A DNA stretch of 64,000 nt from Pseudoflavonifractor sp. An184 (GCF_002160305.1 NZ_NFKI01000007.1:1-64000); one strand, 5' to 3'; shown: positions 44,413 to 53,632, numbered from the stretch's first letter. Notes: generated by a model from the sequence alone, not told the origin. A program made the numbers and translations.

Positions 44413-44656
44413 GTAGCAAGATACTGCGCGCAGGCTCTCGATACGCCGGGGCGCCTTGGCGTCAGACCTGCCGGTGCAGGCGGGGAATCGTGACGGAGCC
44501 GCTGTCCCGCGGCCCCACAAAGCGCAGGTCTTGTTGATAAAATATGTGGCCGGAAGGCCGCTGAAATACAGTGCAGAGTCAATGGCTGGATGCGACACCA
44601 ATACTCCAGCGCCTGGCTCTGCATTGTCTTTTTTCAGCGGGCTTCCGGCCTTTTTT
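44413..44656 (+). ncRNA. Structured non-coding RNA candidate, about 245 bases
   Basis: Bounded by a near-consensus promoter and a strong terminator. Visible stems: ACGCC/GGCGT (44443/44458), GACCTGC/GCAGGTC (44465-44471 with 44524-44530), and a long rod. The rod pairs 44548-44566 with 44632-44650 (one mismatch), 44568-44578 with 44617-44627 (one G-U) and GCTGGA/TCCAGC at 44585/44605; six T follow. No ORF with a ribosome site lies inside. It sits between the transfer operon and the zinc-finger/sigma genes. I do not recognise an RNA family. It could instead be a long leader with a terminator for the gene at 44733. Confidence 0.55.
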
Positions 44657-44732
44657 GTTTTTCAGCCGGCTGTGACAAAGCCGGTGCGAGTAGGAACTAT
44701 GGAAGATCTCTTTCGGAAAGGTGGGATACAAG

Positions 44733-45197
44733 GTGAGCAAGAGATCAAGACGCAGCCGGACAGGGGTGCTGCCCGGCGCCGGACGCCTGCGCTGCCACTG
44801 CGGCAGCCCCGCGGTGCTTCGAAGCGCGGAGGGCCTTTGCAGGACGCACCGGCCGGGTGCGATGGCCTATGTCTGCTCCCGGTACCCGGTATGCGATTCC
44901 TATGTGATGGCGCACCCGGGTACCTTGGAGCCCATGGGGAGCCTGGCCGGGCCGAAGCTGCGGCAGCTGCGCTATGCCGCGCATCAGGAGTTCAACAAAC
45001 TGTATCAGTCCGGACTCATGAGCAAGCGGGACGCCTACCAGTGGCTGGCCATGACCGTACAGGCGCCCATGGCCCACGCCCATATCGGGCATTTGGGCGA
45101 GTACTACTGCCAGGTGGTCATTGACGAGAGCCGGAAACTGCTCCAGGAGCGGCTGGAGCAGCAAAACAAATTGAAAGAGGTAGCAGGAGGTGCATGA
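44733..45197 (+). CDS. DUF3268-like zinc-finger protein
   Basis: 154 residues from GTG at 44733, eight bases after an AAAGGTGGG site; other starts are possible. Four cysteines (CHCG near 25-28, C..C around YVCSRYPVCDSYV) form the zinc-finger of DUF3268 proteins, followed by a helical part with HxxHIGHLG. Often encoded beside a sigma factor in mobile elements, as here. Function unknown. The stop lies one base before the sigma gene start. Confidence 0.75.
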   Translation: MSKRSRRSRTGVLPGAGRLRCHCGSPAVLRSAEGLCRTHRPGAMAYVCSRYPVCDSYVMAHPGTLEPMGSLAGPKLRQLRYAAHQEFNKLYQSGLMSKRDAYQWLAMTVQAPMAHAHIGHLGEYYCQVVIDESRKLLQERLEQQNKLKEVAGGA

Positions 45198-45198
45198 T

Positions 45199-45732
45199 AT
45201 GCTGTCGCCGCTTACGAAGGAGCAGCGGATGAAGGTAGAAGAGAACATGGGACTGGTGGGCAAGGTGATCCAGGACTGCGTCCATACCCTGGGCGCCGGG
45301 AGCATGTTCGACTACGACGACCTGTTCCAGATCGGCTGCCTGGGGCTTTGCAAGGCGGCCCAGACGGATAAACCGGGGCACACAGTGGCCTTTTCCACCT
45401 ACGCCTACCGGCTCATCCGCAATGAAATCTATACCGAACTGGAGCGCGCCACCCGCCGGGGGCGGGAGGTCGCCACCGATCCTGCCGAGCTGCCCTGCAC
45501 GGTGCTGGACGATGATACCCCGGAGCAGCGGGAAGCCTGCTCGGCGCTCCTGGTGCGCCTGGAGCGGGCGGAGGCCGGGGCCGCCGGCGTGACAGCCAAG
45601 GGGTTCCAGGCCATCCGGATGCTGATGGACGGGTACACCAACCGGGAGATCGGGGAGATGTTCGGCGTGCCGGCAAATCATGTAACGGCGTGGGTGTCCA
45701 GGGCCCGCAAGGCCCTCGGCGCTTCAGAGTGA
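45199..45732 (+). CDS. Sigma-70-family factor of the element
   Basis: 177 residues from the ATG after AGGAGG. Region 2 is present (FDYDDLFQIGCLGLCKAA; FSTYAYRLIRNEI) and region 4 at the C-terminus (YTNREIGEMFGVPANHVTAWVSRARKAL). Between them lies a short linker with no region 3. It resembles small sigma factors of clostridial elements and phages, which probably direct polymerase to element promoters. Coupled to the zinc-finger gene. Confidence 0.88.
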   Translation: MLSPLTKEQRMKVEENMGLVGKVIQDCVHTLGAGSMFDYDDLFQIGCLGLCKAAQTDKPGHTVAFSTYAYRLIRNEIYTELERATRRGREVATDPAELPCTVLDDDTPEQREACSALLVRLERAEAGAAGVTAKGFQAIRMLMDGYTNREIGEMFGVPANHVTAWVSRARKALGASE

Positions 45733-45898
45733 TGGGCAGGTGAGAACTCCCTTTTTAAGGAAAGTAGTGATTTCAAAGAAAATTGAAAATTCCCGTCAAA
45801 TTGACGGAAATCCCGACAGCTTATTAAAATTTCTCTCTGTCTGTCGGCATAGAAAAAGGACAGTCGATTTTCTCGGCTGCCCTTGTGGGGAAACAAAG

Positions 45899-46663
45899 TT
45901 ATTCTTCTGCGTTTGAATCAAGTGTTCCTGCACCGTCATCGGTATATAGGTCGGCAGGGATTGAACTAACAGCAAGTTGTTCTTCTGGCGACAAGGAATT
46001 ATACCATTCAAGCCATTCAAGAGTTTCTTCGGTCAAGTCAGATTTGCTAAATGACTGTCCATTAAATTCAATGGTTCCATTAGAACCTATATCCCCAGAA
46101 ATAGGGGTCAATGCCTTTAATAAATCTTCGCCTGTAACACCTAACTGAGCACCATCACTTGCAAATGGAATGTGCAACAAATATTCTCCGTCTACTTCAT
46201 AAACATAAATATAGATGCCAGAACCAATATCTTGTGTATTGCCCAAAAGGGAAAGGACTTCTTCTCTTGTCATAGCTGGCTCTAATTCTCTTATCTGTTC
46301 AGATGTTACTTGTGTCGGCACGTCAATCTGCTCTTCGTTACCTGGCAATAGGTTAAGGATTTCTTCGGTTAATGGACTACTTTCTCCAGCATCGATGGTT
46401 TTTACTGCTTCTTTTATTTCTTTGTGGGAGTAGTCGCCCAAATCTTCAACAGGAATACCGAGGGAATTCAGATAATCGACTGCCGCATTATATTGAATTG
46501 TATCAATAGCAAATGCGGTTAATGGTACCATCAAGCACAAACAAGCCGCAATAGCTCCCCACTTTACCCAGCCGGGCTTCTTTGCTTTGTAATATGCCCT
46601 TGCCTCGTTGATATGATTCTCATTGATGTCACCGAGGACTTCATACAGTTTTTCATTCGTCAT
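45899..46663 (-). CDS. Probable anti-sigma factor, membrane-spanning
   Basis: 254 residues. A cytoplasmic N-terminus (1-30), one membrane helix (about 34-53, WGAIAACLCLMVPLTAFAI) and an acidic extracytoplasmic domain rich in Glu/Asp. Its ATG overlaps the stop of the ECF sigma gene (ATGA), the usual order for a sigma/anti-sigma pair. The DNA is AT-rich, unlike both flanks. The anti-sigma call rests on context and layout. Confidence 0.75.
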   Translation of the reverse strand: MTNEKLYEVLGDINENHINEARAYYKAKKPGWVKWGAIAACLCLMVPLTAFAIDTIQYNAAVDYLNSLGIPVEDLGDYSHKEIKEAVKTIDAGESSPLTEEILNLLPGNEEQIDVPTQVTSEQIRELEPAMTREEVLSLLGNTQDIGSGIYIYVYEVDGEYLLHIPFASDGAQLGVTGEDLLKALTPISGDIGSNGTIEFNGQSFSKSDLTEETLEWLEWYNSLSPEEQLAVSSIPADLYTDDGAGTLDSNAEE

Positions 46664-47220
46664 AGTTCAAAGCCCCTTTCTAAAAGGTAGTTGTGTAGTT
46701 TTAGGCGGATGCGGTTAAGAGTCATTGATACAGCTCCATCATTCATATTGTGCCGGACGGCAATTTCTGAAATGCTGTCGGTGTACCAATATCGGCTGAT
46801 AAAAATGCTTCTTTTCTTTGGTGATAGACGATCCAAAAATGTATCAATGGCTTTCGTGAGTTCCTTTTGGTCAAATGCCTGTTCCACATCATCCCTGCCA
46901 GATACCAAGTCAGAAAGTTCCTTCAGAACCGCAGGCATTTCTCCACCGCCCCGTTTGTCGGAGGTATTGTGTTTATACCTGTTAAACGACAGGTTTCTTG
47001 TAATTTTTCCAAGGAATGTGGACAGAATGCTTGGCCTGTGAGGCGGCATGGCGTTCCATGCGTTTAAGTAGGTGTCGTTGACACATTCTTCAGCATCCTC
47101 CTGATTGCCCAGTATGTTCATAGCGATCGAAGTGCAGTAGTTCCCGTACTTGTCAGCTGTGGCACGAATGGCCTGCTCGTCTCTATCCCAGTATAATTGG
47201 ACGATCTGTGCATCATCCAT
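46660..47220 (-). CDS. ECF-type RNA polymerase sigma factor
   Basis: 186 residues with region 2 (NQEDAEECVNDTYLNAWNAMPP; FLGKITRNLSFNRYK) and region 4 (SPKKRSIFISRYWYTDSISEIAVRH, then VSMTLNRIRLKL). GAGGTG precedes the ATG by seven bases. AT-rich like its partner, and opposite in strand to the surrounding transfer genes, so the pair looks inserted. Stress or envelope signals would act through the membrane partner (inference). The 320-base gap 47221-47540 probably holds its promoter, but I cannot fix one. Confidence 0.92.
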   Translation of the reverse strand: MDDAQIVQLYWDRDEQAIRATADKYGNYCTSIAMNILGNQEDAEECVNDTYLNAWNAMPPHRPSILSTFLGKITRNLSFNRYKHNTSDKRGGGEMPAVLKELSDLVSGRDDVEQAFDQKELTKAIDTFLDRLSPKKRSIFISRYWYTDSISEIAVRHNMNDGAVSMTLNRIRLKLHNYLLERGFEL

Positions 47221-47540
47221 CGGTTTTCACCTCGCTTCCTTATTTGCCTTTTCACCTATATACACAACTTTTGAACTCGAATCTCACACATTTTTTTGAA
47301 AAAAATTTTCTCTTTAATCATACCATATTGTTATCACTGTAGTATATAGCAATAGGACCACCATCCAGTTCTGAATGATAGTCCTGCCTGCCCAAAGGGG
47401 ATGCTTGCTGTTTGGTGAAACCGACGGAGTTTGGGCCATCACTACTTATCTTGAAAAGGGACGGTGAGAAATGGGAATTGCTTTTCCGGCCGGAACCACC
47501 TATAATGGCACTTAGATTTTGTGTTTGTGAGGTTTCGGCC

Positions 47541-48065
47541 ATGGGGAGAGCATCCACGAGAGAGAATAAGAACATCTATCAGACCACCCGGGAGGCCATG
47601 CACCTGACCCGGGAGGCCGCCGGCGAGCTGCTGGAGTCCATTCCGCCCGAGCGCATCGAGAAGATCGAGAACGAGCGGTCCCTGCCCCACCCGGACGAGG
47701 TGCTGACCATGGCGGAGAAGTACAAGCAGCCGGGCCTTTGCAACTACTACTGCGCCAATCAGTGCCCCATCGGGCAGGAGTATGTGCCGGAGGTGAAGAT
47801 CAAGGACCTCTCCCAGATCGTCCTGGAAATGCTGGCCTCCCTCAACTCCATGAACCGGCGCAAGGACCGGCTGATTGAGATCACCGCCGACGGCGTCATC
47901 AGCGACGACGAGCTGGAGGACTTCATCCGCATCCGGGAGGAGCTGGAGCGCATCTCCATCGCGGTCGAGACGCTGCAGCTGTGGTCGGAGCGGATGCTGG
48001 CCACCGGCGCCATTGATGCTGAACGGTATGAGGAATATGAGCGCCGGCGTGCGGAGCGGGATTGA
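47541..48065 (+). CDS. Xre-like helix-turn-helix protein with cysteine motif
   Basis: 174 residues from the ATG after GTGAGG. The N-terminal half has a degenerate Cro/CI fold (IYQTTREAMHLTREAAGELLESIPPERIEKIENE). Then comes CNYYCANQCPIG, three cysteines that could bind a metal, and a C-terminal coiled coil (about 100-170). Proteins of this plan recur in clostridial conjugative elements; role unknown. GC content matches the transfer region. Confidence 0.75.
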   Translation: MGRASTRENKNIYQTTREAMHLTREAAGELLESIPPERIEKIENERSLPHPDEVLTMAEKYKQPGLCNYYCANQCPIGQEYVPEVKIKDLSQIVLEMLASLNSMNRRKDRLIEITADGVISDDELEDFIRIREELERISIAVETLQLWSERMLATGAIDAERYEEYERRRAERD

Positions 48066-48208
48066 ACCGGGTATTTTGCCGCGGCAGTGGAAATAGAGGG
48101 GCCTAATTTGCCAAACCGATGCTGGAAGCCGCTGGTGCGGGATGGTAGAATACGGGTAAGCAGAGAGAGCAGATGCTCCTGTGAAGTTTGCGCAGCGAGG
48201 TGACGGCG

Positions 48209-48319
48209 ATGGATCCAAAAACGAGACTCCTGGCGATCCGCCTGATGGAGAACCTCCGAAAAAATCCCGCTTACGCCCAGACACTGGGCGTCCAGGTGAC
48301 CTTAAAGAGATCCGCCTGA
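48209..48319 (+). CDS. 36-residue conserved-looking protein
   Basis: ATG follows GAGGTG by six bases; the peptide MDPKTRLLAIRLMENLRKN-type start and a QTLGV end resemble small unnamed proteins I recall from similar elements. A good terminator follows. Function unknown. Confidence 0.5.
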   Translation: MDPKTRLLAIRLMENLRKNPAYAQTLGVQVTLKRSA

Positions 48320-48353
48320 AGGGTTGGGCTCCCATCCCGATCCGGCGGCGGCT

Positions 48354-48386
48354 GAGGGCTTCACAGCTGGGTGAAGCCCTCTTTTG
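48354..48386 (+). terminator. Intrinsic terminator, right edge of transfer region
   Basis: GAGGGCTTCAC (48354-48364) pairs with GTGAAGCCCTC (48371-48381) followed by TTTT. Confidence 0.85.
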
Positions 48387-48429
48387 CAGAGAGAATTGAT
48401 GCCTTGGGAAGGGAAAGGAGCGAAACGAG

Positions 48430-49371
48430 ATGAACGGCTATGACCAGCAGCTGAAGGAGCTGCTCGCCCAGTGCGCCCGCAAGAAGAAACTGGAGGCCTC
48501 GGCCGCGGAGCTGCGGCGCCAGCGGGATACCTACGCCGCCAGGGCGGAGGAGCTGAAAGAGGCCATGCGGGAGGAGCAGGCGGATGTGGACCGGCTGGAG
48601 GGCCGGAGCCTGGCCGCCTTCTTCTACAACGTGGTAGGGAAGATGGACGAAAAGCTGACGCGGGAGCGGCAGGAGGCCTACGCCGCCCGGGTGCGGTATG
48701 ACGCGGCGGCCCGGGAGCTGGCCGGTGCGGAGGAGGATCTGGCCCGGTGCCAGGCGGAACTGGGCACCCTGGACGGCTGCGAGGAGCGGTACGCCGCGCT
48801 GCTCCGGGAAAAGACCCAGGCGGTCAAGGCCGCCGGCGGCGCGGCCGCGGAACAGATCCTCCGCATGGAGGAGCGCGAGGCCTACTTAGAGAGCCAGGAG
48901 CGTGAGCTGGGGGAGGCGTCCGCCGCCGGGCAGAGCGCCCTGGCGACGGCCGATGAGATCCTGGAGAGCCTGAGCAGCGCGGAGGGCTGGGGCACCTGGG
49001 ACCTGATCGGCGGTGGGCTCATCGCCGACCTGGCCAAGCACAGCAAGCTGGATGAGGCACAGGCGGCGGTGGAGTACCTGCAGTCGCAGCTGCGCGCCTT
49101 CCGGACAGAGCTGGCCGACGTGACCATCAGCGCCGATTTCCAGGTCAATATCGACGGCTTCCTCCGCTTTGCCGACTATGTGTTCGACGGTATCTTCGCC
49201 GACTGGGCGGTGCTGGACCGGATCAATCAGGCCCAGGCCCAGGTGGAGGACACCCGGGCGCAGATCTGCGCCGTTCTGGACCGCCTGGGGCAGATGACGG
49301 ACCAGGCAGAGCGGGAGCGGGCCGGACTGCGGCAGGAGATCGAGGGCCTGGTCAGCAGTGTGCCCATGTAG
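48430..49371 (+). CDS. Long coiled-coil protein
   Basis: 313 residues, GGAG upstream of the ATG. Heptad-rich helices span about 1-170 (high Ala, Glu, Arg) and 200-310. Between them lies WGTWDLIGGGLIADLAKHSKLDEA, a Gly-rich segment that could insert in or lie on a membrane. No signal peptide. I do not recognise the family. It is followed by a 56-residue ORF and an ABC exporter; whether they form one operon is uncertain. Confidence 0.75.
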   Translation: MNGYDQQLKELLAQCARKKKLEASAAELRRQRDTYAARAEELKEAMREEQADVDRLEGRSLAAFFYNVVGKMDEKLTRERQEAYAARVRYDAAARELAGAEEDLARCQAELGTLDGCEERYAALLREKTQAVKAAGGAAAEQILRMEEREAYLESQERELGEASAAGQSALATADEILESLSSAEGWGTWDLIGGGLIADLAKHSKLDEAQAAVEYLQSQLRAFRTELADVTISADFQVNIDGFLRFADYVFDGIFADWAVLDRINQAQAQVEDTRAQICAVLDRLGQMTDQAERERAGLRQEIEGLVSSVPM

Positions 49372-49425
49372 AGTAAAATCGGAAAGCGGAATTGGGACCG
49401 AGAGAGGATAAGGAGAGGGACGAGT

Positions 49426-49596
49426 ATGGATGATGACGCGGGCGCCCAGGCGCCCCAGCTGCTCTGGATCAACTGGACGGACCAAGTGGTGTCCTTCCAT
49501 CCGGAGGAGGGGTTTGAGCCGGTGGCGTTCCCCGACCACGACGCCATGCTGGCGTATGTGTTCCAGAAGACCTCCAACGGCTTTCGCATCCAGTGA
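49426..49596 (+). CDS. 56-residue acidic protein
   Basis: ATG preceded by AAGGAGAGGG; the frame ends in TGA 38 bases before the ABC ATPase gene. It contains two tryptophans and a VSFHPEEGFEPVAFPDHD core that looks like a compact beta fold. Not recognised. Confidence 0.55.
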   Translation: MDDDAGAQAPQLLWINWTDQVVSFHPEEGFEPVAFPDHDAMLAYVFQKTSNGFRIQ

Positions 49597-49634
49597 GAGG
49601 CCGCTGGGAGAAAATCGACTGCAAGGAGTAACCC

Positions 49635-50342
49635 ATGAAATTTATCATTGAGCACCTGTCCAAGCGCTTTGAGCAGAAAGAGGTGCTGAAAGACATCGAC
49701 TTTACCTTTGAGGAGGGGAGGATCTACGGCCTGTTAGGCCGAAACGGCGCCGGTAAGACGACGCTCTTCAACTGCCTGAACCGGGACATCAAGGCCGACA
49801 GCGGCAGCTTTTACATAGAAGAAAACGGCGTGCGCCGGGAGGTGGCGGCGGAGGACATTGGGTATGTCCTCTCCACGCCCACGGTGCCGGAGTTCCTCAC
49901 CGGCCGGGAGTTCCTCAAGTTCTTTGTGGACATCAATTCTGACTCCATCCGGGACCCCAGGCCCCTGGACGAGTATTTTGAGGAAATGAGCATCGCCCCG
50001 GAGGACCGGGACAAGCTCCTGAAGGACTACTCCCATGGCATGAAGAACAAGATGCAGATGCTGGTCAACATCATCGCCCAGCCCAACATCCTGCTCCTGG
50101 ACGAACCGCTGACCAGCCTGGACGTGGTGGTGGCCGAGGAGATGAAGAACCTGCTCCGGTCCCTGAAGGACGGGCGGATCACCATTTTCTCCACCCACAT
50201 CCTGGACCTGGCCCTGGATCTGTGCGACGAGATCGTGCTGCTCAGCCACGGGGAGCTGGAGGTGGTGGAGAAGTCCAACCTGGACGACCACGCCTTCAAG
50301 GAGAAGATCATCGCGGCGCTGAAAGAGGAGAGCTATGCTTAA
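49635..50342 (+). CDS. ABC transporter ATP-binding protein
   Basis: 235 residues: Walker A GRNGAGKTT (35-43), signature YSHGMKNKM, Walker B ILLLDEP. Standard length for an exporter-type ATPase. It overlaps the permease gene by eight bases. The substrate is not evident. Confidence 0.92.
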   Translation: MKFIIEHLSKRFEQKEVLKDIDFTFEEGRIYGLLGRNGAGKTTLFNCLNRDIKADSGSFYIEENGVRREVAAEDIGYVLSTPTVPEFLTGREFLKFFVDINSDSIRDPRPLDEYFEEMSIAPEDRDKLLKDYSHGMKNKMQMLVNIIAQPNILLLDEPLTSLDVVVAEEMKNLLRSLKDGRITIFSTHILDLALDLCDEIVLLSHGELEVVEKSNLDDHAFKEKIIAALKEESYA

Positions 50343-51906
50343 AACACTGCGCATCTCATTCGCCCTGAAAAATACATACCGGGTCAACGGCATCCTGCAC
50401 TCCCTCAAGCAGATCCCCCTTTTGAAACGGGTGCTGCCCGACCGGCTTTATCAAGTGCGGGGGCTGAAGATCTTCGCCAACGTCCTCTCGGTGCTGTGGG
50501 AGATCGTGTCCATCTTCCTGGGGAAGTTCCTCTACTTCCTCACCATGGTCTGCGGCGTGGGGCTCCTCTACGAGCGGACGCCGGCGGGCCTCGGGTTCCT
50601 GCACATCCTGCTGTTCCTGACGCTGATCGGCTCGTATATGAACACCAACCTCTTCAACCCCACCCGGGACAAGTACTACGCCATGATCCTTCTGCGGATG
50701 AACGCCCGGTCCTACACCCTGTCTAACTACGGCTACGCGCTGGGGAAGGTCGTGGTTGGGTTCCTGCCTTTCACCATCCTCTTTGGCCTGGACCGGGGCG
50801 TGCCGCTGTGGCTGTGCCTGCTGATCCCTGTCTGCATCGCCGGCGCGAAGGTGGCGGTGGCCGCCGACTCCCTGCGGGACTATGAGATGCACGGCTATGT
50901 CCGCAATGAGAATAACCTCCAGAAGATAGCCTGGCTGCTGACGGCGCTCCTGTTGGCCCTGGCCTATGTGCCGCCCGCCGTGGGCTTCGTCCTGCCCCTC
51001 TGGGCCTCCGCGGCGCTGTTCCTGGTCTGGATCCCCCTGGGGCTCCTGAGCCTTCGGCGGGTGGTGAGCTTCCGCTACTACCGGGAGATGAACCAGGAGC
51101 TGCTGGCCCAGATCCCGGGCCAGATGGACAAGGCCAGAGCGGCGGTCAAGACGGCCAATGAGAAGAACATCTCCGCCGACACGTCCATCACCAGCCGAAA
51201 GAAGGGCTTTGAGTTCCTCAACGACCTGTTCGTCAAACGGCACCGGAAGATTTTGTGGAAATCCGCCCTGCGCATCGCCTATGTCTGCCTGTTTCTCTGC
51301 TGCGGCGCGGTGCTGCTCATGGTGATCCAGCCCGGAACCAAGGCGGACATCAATAAGATGGTCATGACGTGGCTGCCGTACTTTGCCTTCATCATGTATC
51401 TCATCAACCGGGGCACCGGCTTTACCCAGGCCCTGTTCATGAACTGCGACCACAGCCTTCTGACCTACTCCTTCTACAAGCGCCCGGGGTTCGTGCTCAG
51501 GCTGTTTCGCATCCGGCTGCGGGAGATCATTAAGGTCAACGCCGTGCCGGCGCTGGTGATCGGGTGCGGCCTGGCGCTGATCCTCTATGTCTCCGGCGGG
51601 ACGGACAACCCCCTCAATTATGTGGTGCTGGTGGTCACCATCCTCGCCATGAGCGCCTTCTTCTCCATCCACTACCTGACCGTCTACTACCTGCTGCAGC
51701 CCTACACGGCCGGCACGGAGATGAAGAGCGGGACCTACCGCATCGTGATGGTCCTCACCTATGTGGTGTGCTACGCCATGATCAACGTCCGTATGCCCAT
51801 CCTGATGTTCGGCGCGATGTGCATCGCCTTCTGTGTGGCGTACTCCATCGTGGCCAGCATCCTGGTCTATAAGTTCGCGCCCCGGACCTTCCGGCTACGG
51901 ACGTAA
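50335..51906 (+). CDS. ABC transporter permease, multi-pass
   Basis: 523 residues with about 11-12 membrane segments in two blocks split by a cytoplasmic stretch (about 240-310, with many Lys/Arg). It starts within the ATPase gene, so they act together. The layout suits a half-symmetrical exporter of the ABC-2 sort; drug, peptide or lipid as substrate cannot be told. A strong terminator follows. Confidence 0.85.
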   Translation: MLKTLRISFALKNTYRVNGILHSLKQIPLLKRVLPDRLYQVRGLKIFANVLSVLWEIVSIFLGKFLYFLTMVCGVGLLYERTPAGLGFLHILLFLTLIGSYMNTNLFNPTRDKYYAMILLRMNARSYTLSNYGYALGKVVVGFLPFTILFGLDRGVPLWLCLLIPVCIAGAKVAVAADSLRDYEMHGYVRNENNLQKIAWLLTALLLALAYVPPAVGFVLPLWASAALFLVWIPLGLLSLRRVVSFRYYREMNQELLAQIPGQMDKARAAVKTANEKNISADTSITSRKKGFEFLNDLFVKRHRKILWKSALRIAYVCLFLCCGAVLLMVIQPGTKADINKMVMTWLPYFAFIMYLINRGTGFTQALFMNCDHSLLTYSFYKRPGFVLRLFRIRLREIIKVNAVPALVIGCGLALILYVSGGTDNPLNYVVLVVTILAMSAFFSIHYLTVYYLLQPYTAGTEMKSGTYRIVMVLTYVVCYAMINVRMPILMFGAMCIAFCVAYSIVASILVYKFAPRTFRLRT

Positions 51907-51933
51907 TATAGGAGATCTCCACCGAAGAAAAGA

Positions 51934-51975
51934 GCGGGGGAGCTGTGCCGGATGGCGCAGCTCCCCCGCCTTTTT
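51934..51975 (+). terminator. Strong intrinsic terminator
   Basis: GCGGGGGAGCTG (51934-51945) and CAGCTCCCCCGC (51958-51969) pair perfectly and TTTTT follows. Confidence 0.92.
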
Positions 51976-52029
51976 CGTTTTTATGGGCCACCGTAGGAAG
52001 AAACTCACGGCAGAGTCAAGAAAAATGCC

Positions 52030-53361
52030 TCAGCCGGAGGCCGCGGAGAAGAACATGACATAGTAGATCGGGAGATAGGTGATCTTCCCCTTGCTGGATA
52101 CCTTGCGCTCATTGGACAGTACGAATGCCTTCTTGATATGGTAGTCCTCATTTTGGACAAAGGTGTTGAGCGCGCTGTGTACGGTATAGTCCTTGCCGGA
52201 CTTGACCTCAAGGGGGACGGCGGAAAGGCTGCTGTAATCGTCGATCAGGTAATCGACCTCGCCCTTGCTGCGGTTGTCATAGTAGTACAGCTTATAGCCA
52301 TGGGCGGCCAGTTCGCTGGCGACGACAGTCTCATAGACGGATCCCAGATTGATGCTCTTTTCATCATCCAGGACGGCACGGATATTGTTCCCGTAAAGAA
52401 GGCACGTCAGGAGCCCCACATCGTTGAGATAGAGCTTGAGCAGGTTTTTCCCGGCGGACTCGATCAGCGGGAAAACCGGATTGGAGATGGCCTGAACGGG
52501 CAGGGCGATCCCGGCGCTGATCAGATACTCAAACTCGTCGCTGTAATCGCGGAAGGTCTTTCCCTTCTTATCCTCAATGCTCTTGGCTACCACGCGCTTT
52601 TTCTTGTTCTCCATATTGGAGGGGATGAGGTCGTAGATGCGCCGGATCATCAGCTTCCGCTCTTCGCCGTATCTGGAGGCGTCGGCGGCATAGTAGTCAT
52701 GGATCTCCCGCTGGATCTCCCGCACAGTCTGTATGTTCTTCTCCGCCAGATAGGTATTGACCGCATCGGGCAGCCCGCCGACCAGCAGATACTTGCGGAA
52801 CAGATCCATTACCTTGTTGTGCGTCGCCTCGTCCAGCGCCTCCAATGCCTCAAACCTCCGGCGCATAGCGGTGATGGCAAATTCATTCAGCCCATTCGCA
52901 TACAGGAACTCCTCAAAATCCAGGGGGAACATCTGGACCTTTCGGATGCTGCCCATGGGAATGGAGGGGGTCTGCGCCAGCGTGACGCCCAGCAGCGAGC
53001 CGCTTGCGATATAGGTGAACCGGCCGTCCTGAGCCAGAAACTTGAGCATGGTGAGCAGGTGAGGATAGGCCTGGATCTCATCCAGGAAAATCAGCGTATT
53101 TTCCTTTTCCTTCATCCTGTCGCCGGCGAGCATACTCACCTGAAGGTAGAAGTCCTCCACCGTCCGGACGTTGGCAAACAGCCCGGCGCCCAGCGCGTCC
53201 TCCACCAGGTTGATCTCGATGTAGTTCTCAAACAGCTTCTGTCCCACATAGCGGACAATGTAGGTCTTGCCCACCTGACGGGCGCCGTCAATGAGCAGGA
53301 TCTTGTTCGAGTCCGATTGCAGATGTGCCTCGATCAGAGAGGCTATTTTTCGGTAAAGCAT
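52030..53361 (-). CDS. AAA_14/DUF4143 ATPase
   Basis: 443 residues from the ATG after AGGAGGTG; an in-frame upstream start lacks one. Walker A GARQVGKT (26-33), Walker B TLIFLDEIQAYP near 90. The C-terminal DUF4143 domain carries a PD-(D/E)xK-like core (SKGEVDYLID, then VPLEVKSGK), so a restriction-endonuclease-like fold. The family is common and unassigned, often in accessory regions; DNA-related roles are suspected. Confidence 0.9.
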   Translation of the reverse strand: MLYRKIASLIEAHLQSDSNKILLIDGARQVGKTYIVRYVGQKLFENYIEINLVEDALGAGLFANVRTVEDFYLQVSMLAGDRMKEKENTLIFLDEIQAYPHLLTMLKFLAQDGRFTYIASGSLLGVTLAQTPSIPMGSIRKVQMFPLDFEEFLYANGLNEFAITAMRRRFEALEALDEATHNKVMDLFRKYLLVGGLPDAVNTYLAEKNIQTVREIQREIHDYYAADASRYGEERKLMIRRIYDLIPSNMENKKKRVVAKSIEDKKGKTFRDYSDEFEYLISAGIALPVQAISNPVFPLIESAGKNLLKLYLNDVGLLTCLLYGNNIRAVLDDEKSINLGSVYETVVASELAAHGYKLYYYDNRSKGEVDYLIDDYSSLSAVPLEVKSGKDYTVHSALNTFVQNEDYHIKKAFVLSNERKVSSKGKITYLPIYYVMFFSAASG

Positions 53362-53395
53362 ACGGCACCTCCTGATGAACAGATTTTTCAATAGG

Positions 53396-53424
53396 ATTAT
53401 ACTGCATATAGTATGACTTTTCAA
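53396..53424 (-). promoter_or_regulatory. Promoter of the AAA_14 ATPase gene
   Basis: On the minus strand TTGAAA, 17 bases, TATAAT, about 35 bases before the start codon. Confidence 0.7.
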
Positions 53425-53632
53425 TAGATTTTATATTCAAAAATCTGAACTTATCAAAAAGAGGGACCGCCGGAGAGAACTCGCTTAGCCGCCGGGGTGA
53501 TGACTATGCAGGGGGGAGGCGGCAGCAGGGAGTAACTTCAGAGTCCGACTGGATATTTTCCAATCCATCTTGATACTTTCCTTAGAATTGCCTGTTACCA
53601 TAGCGGCAGAATCTGATAAGGAGACTTCTGCT

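Noticed and set aside
44413..44656. Group II intron or tmRNA-like identity for the structured region
   Set aside because: No domain V, reverse transcriptase, tag frame or tRNA-like end can be seen.
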